Shown one piece after another: positions 16,533-23,563 of a DNA stretch of 64,000 nucleotides (its first letter is position 1; every line of letters begins with the position of its first letter). Made by a program: the position numbers and the translations under genes. This DNA is from Niastella caeni (GTDB taxonomy: Bacteria > Bacteroidota > Bacteroidia > Chitinophagales > Chitinophagaceae), in the NCBI RefSeq assembly GCF_004834005.1, contig NZ_STFF01000005.1:248001-312000 (forward strand), written 5' to 3'. Under the pieces are notes generated by a model, which did no database searches, was not told where the DNA came from, and worked only from the letters and a program-made list of their open reading frames with translations.

Positions 16533-17588
16533 ATGAACCATTTATTGCCCGTTATTCTGGGGTACCAGATTTATGTAGGGGTTTTTGAAATAATTTTCTT
16601 TTTGCTGGGCGGTATAGTCCTGGGCTTCTTTATTCACTTCTTTCTCGTCAGCCGCAAAACATTTTCTCTAAAATTACCCGAACGCGAACCTCCCGTTATT
16701 GCCGATGCTGCTTTCAATAATTCAGAAGAGTGGCGGTATAAATATTATGAAGAAATGGAGCTGCAGGAAAAAGTGCAAATGGAGTTACGCCGTGAGCTCG
16801 ATGAAGTGCGCGATAATGAAGAATTACTGACCATAGAAGTGGAGGAACTGCAAAAGGAACTAAAACGCCGCCATAACATTCAACCGGCAGCTCCCATCTC
16901 AGGCACTTCTCAGGAAGAACAGTCTGAAGAATACCTGGTACGCCTGCAAAGAACGCAGGAAGGCCTGGTAGAACAAAACCAGCAAATTGCTTTATTGCTC
17001 GACCAGATAGAACTGTTGAAGCAAACAGAGTTTAAACACATCGATACGCTGAAGGCTAATGAAGAGCTCACAGCCCGTGTAAATGAAGTGCTGAATGTGC
17101 TGGCCAATAAAGATGCGCGCATTCTTGAATTGGAGCAGCAACAATTGCTATCGGAAGAAATGGAAGAGCGCATGCAAAAAGCATATGAAGAATTCAATGC
17201 ATTGCGCCAAAAGTTATCGAAAGTAGAAAGCCTTTCCAACCCGCCCAGCCGGCAGTATGAATTTGAAGAATTGCAGCAGAACCATTTCAAGCTGATCCGC
17301 GAATTTGACGAATACAAACAAAAGCACCTCGACCTGCTGGAGGAAAATCAGCGGCTGTCGCGATTGCTGGCCGATACGGAAGAAAAGCTGCGCGAATCGA
17401 ATTTTCAACGGCAACAACTGCAAAAAAAGATCACCTTCCTCGAAGAATTGAACCGCGACCTGCAACAGATCTCAGAGCATAATAAAAAGCTCGAGAACCA
17501 GCTTCGGCGCATGAGCGAAATTGAGGTGATGCTGGCGCGCGTGCAGGGTAAAGCGTCTGATAAAGCGGAGAATGAGCCACCGGAGTAA
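16533..17588 (+). CDS. Membrane-anchored coiled-coil protein
   Basis: 351 residues from the ATG at 16533; an upstream ATG at 16485 has a less natural start. One N-terminal transmembrane helix (residues ~12-37, ending FFIHFFL in spirit of a single-span anchor) is followed by a long Glu/Gln/Lys/Leu-rich coiled coil from about residue 60 to 345 with heptad leucines. Orientation is probably N-out, coil cytoplasmic because positive residues (SRK) follow the helix. No enzymatic domain. Role unknown; a structural or scaffold function is the simplest reading. Confidence 0.85.
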   Translation: MNHLLPVILGYQIYVGVFEIIFFLLGGIVLGFFIHFFLVSRKTFSLKLPEREPPVIADAAFNNSEEWRYKYYEEMELQEKVQMELRRELDEVRDNEELLTIEVEELQKELKRRHNIQPAAPISGTSQEEQSEEYLVRLQRTQEGLVEQNQQIALLLDQIELLKQTEFKHIDTLKANEELTARVNEVLNVLANKDARILELEQQQLLSEEMEERMQKAYEEFNALRQKLSKVESLSNPPSRQYEFEELQQNHFKLIREFDEYKQKHLDLLEENQRLSRLLADTEEKLRESNFQRQQLQKKITFLEELNRDLQQISEHNKKLENQLRRMSEIEVMLARVQGKASDKAENEPPE

Positions 17589-17598
17589 GAGGAAAACG

Positions 17599-17640
17599 GC
17601 TTCAAGCTACACGCTTCAAGCTGCAAGCTCAAAGGCAAAG
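17599..17640. repeat. 7-bp-period tract, six units
   Basis: GCTTCAA, GCTACAC, GCTTCAA, GCTGCAA, GCTCAAA, GGCAAAG in phase, just after the coiled-coil gene. Confidence 0.85.
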
Positions 17641-17743
17641 CTGAAAGCAGGAAAAGGCACCCAGGCAACGGGAAGCCAATAAGCAATAAGAAAAATGGCA
17701 AACATCGGGAATCGGTATTAAACACGATAAACGAATATTATAG

Positions 17744-17788
17744 AAACAACAAACCCACTAATACTGAGTATAAGTGGGTTTGTTGTTT
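17744..17788 (+). terminator. Bidirectional-type terminator between convergent genes
   Basis: A perfect 16-bp stem, 17744-17759 with 17773-17788, and a 13-base loop. The arms are A-rich on the left and T-rich on the right, so it can end transcription from the coiled-coil gene and, read the other way, from the DUF3298 gene. Confidence 0.85.
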
Positions 17789-17871
17789 GGGGCGTTACGG
17801 TCGGTTAGTTGGTGGCTACCTATCAAAAAGTTACTTCCGGTTCAATTTTGTCTTCTAACTTATCTGATTTT

Positions 17872-18951
17872 TTATTGACCAACTATTCCAATCAGTTGTT
17901 TGAATTCAGGCTTTAAACAACCGCTCAGCTCTTTATAAGGAATATACAAGAACACTTCTCCAAGAGCATAAGCTGCTATTTCGTAAGGCACATAGTTAAA
18001 TGCAATGCCTTTAGACGTAAGCATGAAATTATTGCCGGGCGCAATGGTATCATTGAACAGGTATTCAGAAAGTTTCTCTTCCGGCTTTACTTTATACTTT
18101 GTACGGAATTTTTTTGCCAGCAATGTACGCAGCGTTTCCCTGCATGCAAGTGTGTCTAATACATCGGTGATGGCCAGCTTATGGTTGTTTACCAGGTCAA
18201 TGCAGATATATTGAGTGCCGTAATTACCATGAACGCCGCCACCATCTGTATAAATGAATTTCGATAATGTCAGCAATCGTGCATTTCGATATTCTACCTG
18301 CACTTTTCTGCTTAATGCATAGGTTGGCGCATCTTCCTCTTTGCCCTGGTTCAAGATTTCATTTTTTTCATTGATCATGATTTTGCCAATGGGCTCCTGG
18401 CTCTGCTTTTCATCGAAGGCTTCGTAAATTATTTCTTTTATCAGGTTCGTTGCGGGATGTTTTGAGGAAGCGGCAGGCCATATGGTAGCAGCGTCATATG
18501 ATAAGGCATCGCGGTTATTTCCATCGCCGGTCAACTTTTTAGAACCCTCTGTGTATATATAGTCAAAAGCCAGCAGATGGCTGTTTTGGGGCAATGCAAC
18601 CCGGAATGGCAGCATTTTACCTTTATTTTGCCAGGTGCCGGAAAATGAAGAGTCTTTAAAATTTCCCGAGATCTCTTCTGTTACTTCGCCATCCTGGTCA
18701 TTATGCGCCAGTTTCAGGAACTGGTCTTTTTTAAGAATGCCGTAAACCGCAATAGGCACTTCGGTACTGTTGTAATAATAAATGCCTGAAAACTGCTCAT
18801 TGATCCGGTACAAATGAAAGGTGACCGGAAATTTGTCGATAGTGCCGGTAAAAAAGTAATAACGGGTAATGACAGGGGCGGCGTTGCTTTTTTGTGCAAG
18901 CGCAGCATGAAAGCTGCCAAGGATAAATAAAAGGATAAATGTTTGTCTCAT
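17872..18951 (-). CDS. Secreted DUF3298-domain protein
   Basis: 359 residues with a signal peptide (MRQTFILLFILGSFHAALAQ). The C-terminal ~150 residues match DUF3298, the RsiV-like fold: a YTDGGGVHGNYGTQYICIDL stretch, KLAITDVL, then LTSKGIAFNYVPYEIAAYALG and a final IPYKEL. The N-terminal part is beta-rich with no family name. Probably periplasmic or lipoprotein-like without a lipobox. In RsiV this domain binds lysozyme; the ligand here is unknown. Divergent from pdxH. Confidence 0.8.
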   Translation of the reverse strand: MRQTFILLFILGSFHAALAQKSNAAPVITRYYFFTGTIDKFPVTFHLYRINEQFSGIYYYNSTEVPIAVYGILKKDQFLKLAHNDQDGEVTEEISGNFKDSSFSGTWQNKGKMLPFRVALPQNSHLLAFDYIYTEGSKKLTGDGNNRDALSYDAATIWPAASSKHPATNLIKEIIYEAFDEKQSQEPIGKIMINEKNEILNQGKEEDAPTYALSRKVQVEYRNARLLTLSKFIYTDGGGVHGNYGTQYICIDLVNNHKLAITDVLDTLACRETLRTLLAKKFRTKYKVKPEEKLSEYLFNDTIAPGNNFMLTSKGIAFNYVPYEIAAYALGEVFLYIPYKELSGCLKPEFKQLIGIVGQ

Positions 18952-19020
18952 ACAGTGTACTGTAAATTAACAGGTAAAATGGATATGATCAAAATCAGTA
19001 AGGTTAATTCGTGAGGCCAT

Positions 19021-19028
19021 TACCTTTG
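19021..19028 (+). promoter_or_regulatory. -7 promoter element of pdxH
   Basis: TACCTTTG is an exact TAnnTTTG match 20 bases before the pdxH ATG. No good -33 TTTG is seen at the expected distance, so the call is tentative. Confidence 0.45.
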
Positions 19029-19047
19029 TACCACTAAAATAAAGGCC

Positions 19048-19692
19048 ATGTCATCAACTATCGCTGATATACGCAAAGATTATAAACTGAAATCCCTGTT
19101 AGAACAGGATGTAGCTCCCGACGCCATTCGCCAGTTCGATACCTGGTGGCAGGAAGCATTGAACAGTGAAATTGATGAAATAAACGCCATGACGCTGGCC
19201 ACCGCTTCGGTTGATGGTGTACCCGCTGCCCGTATTGTGTTATTAAAGGGCTATGATGAACGCGGATTTGTATTTTTTACCAATTACGACAGCTTTAAAG
19301 GAATGCACTTAGCCGAAAACCCACGGGCATGCCTGGTATTTTACTGGAAGGAGCTGGAACGGCAGGTGCGCATAACCGGGTTGGTTGAAAAGACCAGTGC
19401 CGATGAAAGCGATGTGTATTTTAACAGTCGCCCCGAGGGAAGCCGCATTGGCGCCTGGGCATCGCCGCAAAGCAAGGTGATTGCGAACAGGGAATGGCTG
19501 GATGAACAGGAGAAAAAATACACCAGAGACTTTGCCGCCCAACCGCTAAAAAGGCCGGCTCACTGGGGTGGATACCGCGTAAAACCTATTTCTATTGAAT
19601 TCTGGCAGGGTCGCCCAAGCCGTTTGCACGACCGGATCCAATATACGTTACAGGGAGATAATACCTGGACAATTGAACGATTGGCTCCTTGA
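19048..19692 (+). CDS. pdxH: Pyridoxamine 5'-phosphate oxidase
   Basis: 214 residues, normal length. Conserved FMN and PLP contacts are visible: PAARIVLLKGYDERGFVFFT, FYWKELERQVRITG, and RPEGSRIGAWASPQS, with the C-terminal WQGRPSRLHDR arginine motif. The enzyme oxidises pyridoxamine or pyridoxine 5'-phosphate to PLP with FMN and oxygen, in the cytoplasm. Stand-alone gene with its own upstream region, divergent from the DUF3298 gene. Confidence 0.97.
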   Translation: MSSTIADIRKDYKLKSLLEQDVAPDAIRQFDTWWQEALNSEIDEINAMTLATASVDGVPAARIVLLKGYDERGFVFFTNYDSFKGMHLAENPRACLVFYWKELERQVRITGLVEKTSADESDVYFNSRPEGSRIGAWASPQSKVIANREWLDEQEKKYTRDFAAQPLKRPAHWGGYRVKPISIEFWQGRPSRLHDRIQYTLQGDNTWTIERLAP

Positions 19693-19889
19693 GGGTATGG
19701 GAGGGTAAGCTGAATTCGGGAATACAGGAAGCAGAAGTAAGCGGTGTGAAGTAGGCTGTCAGATGGGTATCAGAAGAGTAAAAACAACCTTTTCAGAATA
19801 TAGGATACAGCAGTAAGACGTATGAAGTACGATTTTGATGTTGTAGTTTAAAGTGGGGGGTAAGAAGTAAAAATTAAATTATAGGGTAA

Positions 19890-19917
19890 TTCTTACTTCT
19901 TACCTCCTACTGCTTAC
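19890..19917. repeat. 7-bp-period tract, four units
   Basis: TTCTTAC, TTCTTAC, CTCCTAC, TGCTTAC in phase, touching the bTHX stop codon. Its mirror image GGTAAGAAGTAA at 19858-19869 lets the region fold into a hairpin that may end bTHX transcription. Confidence 0.75.
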
Positions 19918-20018
19918 TTCTTTTTAGCAGCAGCCTTTTTAACCCTTGCAGGGCGGCTTTTTCCGTATGAACCTTTGAAGGTTTTGCCTTTTTTCGTTTT
20001 TTTATCTCCTCTACCCAT
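19914..20018 (-). CDS. Small ribosomal subunit protein bTHX
   Basis: A 34-codon gene starting MGRGDKKTKKGKTFKGSYGK and ending in a Lys/Ala-rich tail. The MGRGDKKTKKGK..F.GSYGK pattern is the bTHX (Thx/S31) family, a tiny basic protein packed into the 30S head in Thermus and Bacteroidota. It is easy to miss because of its size; a longer overlapping frame on the same strand is not the gene. It lies after the HU gene, separated from it by a terminator. Confidence 0.92.
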   Translation of the reverse strand: MGRGDKKTKKGKTFKGSYGKSRPARVKKAAAKKK

Positions 20019-20061
20019 GTTATTAGATTATTAAGTGAATTATTAAAGTGATGCAAAAATA

Positions 20062-20100
20062 AAAAAAGCTCCGATACTTCGCATGCAGTAACGGAGCTTT
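20062..20100 (-). terminator. Terminator of the HU gene
   Basis: On the minus strand AAAGCTCCG and CGGAGCTTT pair around an 18-base loop and are followed by a long T-run. It lies 18 bases after the HU stop codon. Confidence 0.88.
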
Positions 20101-20117
20101 CGTGCGTAAGGCAGTAA

Positions 20118-20387
20118 TTATAATTTAGCCTGCAATTCTTTACCAGCTTTGAAACGGGCAACTTTTTTAGCTTTAATCTTAATCACAGCACCGGTTTGCG
20201 GATTACGACCATTGCGAGCTGCTCTTTTTGATACAGAGAATGTACCAAAACCAACCAGGGTAACTTTACCTCCACCTTTTAATGTTTTGGTAACTGCTTC
20301 AATAAAAGAATCCAGAGCAGCATTAGCCTGTGTCTTAGTAATGCCTGAATCATCGGCAAGTTTTGCAATTAATTCAGCTTTGTTCAT
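20118..20387 (-). CDS. HU-family DNA-binding protein
   Basis: 89 residues from the ATG at 20387; a longer in-frame start at 20471 would read through the promoter and is rejected. It begins MNKAELIAKLADDSGITKTQ and has the GFGTFSVSKRAARNGRNPQT arm and the KKVARFKAGKEL C-terminus of HU. HU bends and compacts DNA as a dimer; one subunit gene is enough for a homodimer. Confidence 0.97.
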   Translation of the reverse strand: MNKAELIAKLADDSGITKTQANAALDSFIEAVTKTLKGGGKVTLVGFGTFSVSKRAARNGRNPQTGAVIKIKAKKVARFKAGKELQAKL

Positions 20388-20417
20388 AGTGTGATTTTTT
20401 AAGAATTTATGCAGCAA

Positions 20418-20447
20418 CAAATTTAGCCGCTTTTTACTTGAAACAAA
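20418..20447 (-). promoter_or_regulatory. Promoter of the HU gene
   Basis: On the minus strand TTTG (20444-20447), 18 bases, then TAAATTTG (20418-20425), an exact TAnnTTTG box. The leader is about 25-30 bases. The spacer is slightly short. Confidence 0.55.
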
Positions 20448-20688
20448 ATTTTTTGGTCGAAAAATTAACATTTGATAAAGTGCTGAAATCCGCGTGGGAT
20501 AAGGATTTTAGCAAATTGCAATGTTTTGTAATACGTTTTGTGAATTTATGTTACACGCTGAAACGCAGTACTGGTGTGTGTTTCATGCAATACCGCCTGA
20601 AATGCTGTCCTGTAAAGGGTTTCGTGAAATATACAATAAATTTAGCTCTGCCGCACAGGCCATGAAATTAAAATATTCTTATCCACAC

Positions 20689-20994
20689 TCAGTTCACAAC
20701 CTCCATTACTGTACGGAAAGCAATGAATCTCTCGCCCCACTTATCAAATGCTTTTTGTCGTAATGCAGGTGCAAACTCCTCAATATACCTATAGTAATTC
20801 TCCATTGCAGGCGCGAAATATTGTATCACAAACGTCATGCCTTCTGTATCGTCCTGCTCTAATAATCTGAATATTTTCCATTGTGTAAACTGGCCCGACG
20901 CCATAATCTCGGGTATATGTTCCTGCTGCTGCCATTGTATCCATTCTTCTTCTATAGCAGGATCGATTTTTACAGTTATGTTATATACAATCAT
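20689..20994 (-). CDS. DUF4286 family protein
   Basis: 101 residues beginning MIVYNITVKIDPAIEEEWIQW, followed by EHIPEIMASGQFTQWKIFRL and a YFAPAMENYYRYIEE helix. This ferredoxin-like small protein is widespread in Bacteroidota and recognised as DUF4286; its function is unknown. It is followed downstream by nothing co-directional, and the exonuclease III gene lies upstream on the same strand. Confidence 0.85.
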   Translation of the reverse strand: MIVYNITVKIDPAIEEEWIQWQQQEHIPEIMASGQFTQWKIFRLLEQDDTEGMTFVIQYFAPAMENYYRYIEEFAPALRQKAFDKWGERFIAFRTVMEVVN

Positions 20995-21072
20995 GGAGGT
21001 TGACTAAAACAAATTTCACGTAATAATATTGTGACAAACCTGGGAAAAGGTGTAAAATTTACAATTCAAATA

Positions 21073-21837
21073 CTAACTGAGTTCCAGATACACGGGACAA
21101 TGATCACTGTGTTTTACATCTGGATAAATGTCGGCACTTTTCAAATTACCGCGCAATGATTCGGTAGCTGTGATGTAATCGAGTCGCCAGCCTTTATTCT
21201 GTAACCGTACACTGGGAAAACGCTGGCTCCACCAACTATACCGGTTGGGTTCGGGATGAAATACACGAAATGTATCTATCCATCCGCTGTTAAAGAATTT
21301 ATCCATCCAGGCTCTTTCATTGGGCAAAAAGCCCGAAGTATTCTTATTCCCTTTGGGATCGTGAATATCTATTTCCGTATGGGCAATATTATAATCCCCG
21401 CATAAGATCAGTTTGGGATGTTTCTCTTTCAGCGCCTGCAGATAGGTATAAAAATCATCGAGCCACTGGTATTTGAATTCCTGCCGAACATCGCCCGTTG
21501 TACCTGAAGGAAAATACGCATTGATGAGCCGGATATCGCCAAAATCGAGCTGTATGATCCTTCCTTCATCATCACTTACGGCATGTTTGTTACCGTATTC
21601 AATATTATCGGGTTTTATTTTAGTGAAAACAGCTACGCCACTATATCCTTTTTTAGTTGCGGAGAACCAGTAATCTTCATACCCGCATTCGGTAACCAAC
21701 AGTCGGTTCACATTATCTTTTGTGGCCTTTGTTTCCTGCAAACAAATAATATCTGCCGGATCAGTTTTTAACCAATCGCAGAAACCCTTGGTCATGGCTG
21801 CTCTTATGCCATTCACATTATAACTAATAATGCGCAT
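21073..21837 (-). CDS. xth: Exodeoxyribonuclease III
   Basis: 254 residues. Signature blocks are the N-terminal RIISYNVNGIRAAM, the metal ligand in CLQETKA, the GDYNIAHTEIDI active-site loop, and the C-terminal KHSDHCPVYLEL with the catalytic Asp-His pair. The enzyme cleaves DNA 5' of abasic sites and removes 3' blocks in base excision repair. It is divergent from the LOG-family gene; the start codons are 40 bases apart. Confidence 0.96.
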   Translation of the reverse strand: MRIISYNVNGIRAAMTKGFCDWLKTDPADIICLQETKATKDNVNRLLVTECGYEDYWFSATKKGYSGVAVFTKIKPDNIEYGNKHAVSDDEGRIIQLDFGDIRLINAYFPSGTTGDVRQEFKYQWLDDFYTYLQALKEKHPKLILCGDYNIAHTEIDIHDPKGNKNTSGFLPNERAWMDKFFNSGWIDTFRVFHPEPNRYSWWSQRFPSVRLQNKGWRLDYITATESLRGNLKSADIYPDVKHSDHCPVYLELS

Positions 21838-21877
21838 GATTTTTTCTTTAAATTGGCTGGCAATTTACAATATTGAT

Positions 21878-22627
21878 ATGGAAGCAGCTTCAGCCAAGAA
21901 AAAGATTGAGCCGATAATACCCCCTAAAGAACAGGTTTATTTGGAAGGTCCTAAAAGCCGCAGCTATGAACTGGCTTTTGCGTGGCGGGTGTTCAAACAA
22001 TTCATACATGGGTTTCGCAAGCTTCACTTTGTTGGTCCCTGTATAACAGTGTTTGGGTCGGCCCGGTTTAAGGAAGACCATCCTTATTATGAAAGCGCCC
22101 GGGAATTTGGTAAACGTATTGCCGATATTGGCTTTACCACTATGACGGGCGGCGGCCCTGGTATTATGGAAGCCGCCAATCGCGGCGCTTTTGAAAATGG
22201 CGGTACATCTATTGGCTGTAACATCCGGTTGCCCTTTGAACAACAAGCCAACACATACCTGAATAAGTCCATCACCTTCGAACATTTTTTTGTTCGCAAA
22301 GTGTTGTTAGTTAAATATTCTTACGCTTTCATCATTATGCCGGGCGGATTCGGTACCATGGATGAATTTTTTGAAACATTGACCCTGATACAAACAAAAA
22401 CCATTACCCAGTTCCCTATTGTATTATTCGGTAAAGAATACTACAGCAGTTTGTGGAACTATGCTGAATTCATGGCGCAGCAAGGCACTATCAGCCGGGA
22501 AGACATGAAACTGGTTCTGCTTACCGACAGCATCGATGAAGCCATGGAACATATTCAAACCTATATTAACCAGAATTACAAGGTTAAACCACGCAATCGT
22601 TACTGGTGGTTCTTTGAAAAAAGGTAG
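21878..22627 (+). CDS. LOG-family Rossmann-fold protein (TIGR00730-like)
   Basis: 249 residues from the ATG at 21878; the ATG at 21830 would start in the divergent promoter region. The family motifs are clear: ITVFGSARF near the N-terminus, MTGGGPGIMEAANRGA, and PGGFGTMDEFFE, the PGGxGTxxE nucleotide-binding signature. LOG proteins release free base from cytokinin-type or other nucleotide monophosphates; the bacterial substrate here is unproven. Confidence 0.93.
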   Translation: MEAASAKKKIEPIIPPKEQVYLEGPKSRSYELAFAWRVFKQFIHGFRKLHFVGPCITVFGSARFKEDHPYYESAREFGKRIADIGFTTMTGGGPGIMEAANRGAFENGGTSIGCNIRLPFEQQANTYLNKSITFEHFFVRKVLLVKYSYAFIIMPGGFGTMDEFFETLTLIQTKTITQFPIVLFGKEYYSSLWNYAEFMAQQGTISREDMKLVLLTDSIDEAMEHIQTYINQNYKVKPRNRYWWFFEKR

Positions 22628-22652
22628 GCAAGCGAATCGCGGGAATTGATCT

Positions 22653-23471
22653 TTATTGTACTTTCTTACCAGCGGGTAAAGTGATGCCCAGGTTTAAAAT
22701 AAGCTCGTAGGTACCAAATGCCTGGCGGGCACGTCCTTTATAAACTTTCAGGTGCGAATACCGGGCGTAGTCTATTTTGTTCGCAAACTCCAGGTAAACG
22801 TATTTAAAGAAGGTTGCTCTTACAGCGCCTTCTGCGCCTACGTTCCAACCACCAATTTGAAAGCCGGGCTCATTCTTTTCATTGAACAGTTTGTTCTCTA
22901 CGTGTGGGATCACAGGGCCAATACCGGCTTTACCCAAAAAATCGATCTTGATCTTTTCATTGGGATGCTGATACAATTCCCAGCGTTTTACGATGTTGAA
23001 CAGTAAAAAATTGGCGCCATTGTTCAGGTAGTAAAAGAATCCATCACCTTCAGACCAATTTACAGAAGAATCAACAGCTTTGCCCTTCATTGTTCCTTTT
23101 ACACGCGCCTGTTGACGATCGATAATGTACTTGGTGTGATCGAAGTTGATCTCAATGGCCAGGCCTTTTTCTTTGTTGAAGAAATAACCAATACGGTAGT
23201 TGTACTGGGGAATGGTCATCGCTTTGCTGAGGAGCCCTTTGTCCCAACCGGGATTGTCGTGAGCGCGAACGTTTTTAAAGGTGTAGTTGTTACCAAGCTC
23301 AGGTTGTACAATGTGAAGGTTACTTCTGGTGTACCATTCCTTGTTATAGCCCCAGGAGAAATAGAATTCACCTTTTCGGCCGGAATGTTTGGTTTGAGCT
23401 GCTACAATATTAGGCACAAGGATACTTAAAAATGCTATTGCCGTAATAGCATTTCTACGGGAATTACTCAT
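22653..23471 (-). CDS. Secreted beta-barrel-like protein of unknown function
   Basis: 272 residues with a signal peptide (cleavage after ~VAAQ near residue 25). The mature part alternates short aromatic strands (FYFSWGYNKEWYT, YRIGYFFNKEKGLAIEI, YVYLEFANKIDYARY) and ends with a strand-like motif, LGITLP, as in outer-membrane barrels. I recognise no named family. Convergent with the LOG gene. Confidence 0.7.
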   Translation of the reverse strand: MSNSRRNAITAIAFLSILVPNIVAAQTKHSGRKGEFYFSWGYNKEWYTRSNLHIVQPELGNNYTFKNVRAHDNPGWDKGLLSKAMTIPQYNYRIGYFFNKEKGLAIEINFDHTKYIIDRQQARVKGTMKGKAVDSSVNWSEGDGFFYYLNNGANFLLFNIVKRWELYQHPNEKIKIDFLGKAGIGPVIPHVENKLFNEKNEPGFQIGGWNVGAEGAVRATFFKYVYLEFANKIDYARYSHLKVYKGRARQAFGTYELILNLGITLPAGKKVQ

Positions 23472-23563
23472 GTTGCTACAGGATTAATCAGGCATTTTCA
23501 AGGGAACGGGACCCAAACGAAGATGCTTGTTTTGTTATTGTGAATCAGGCTTAACAAAAGTTA

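Noticed and set aside
19919..20161. A longer 84-codon frame overlapping the bTHX and HU terminator region
   Set aside because: It runs through the HU terminator and has no family match; the 34-codon bTHX frame fits the known protein.
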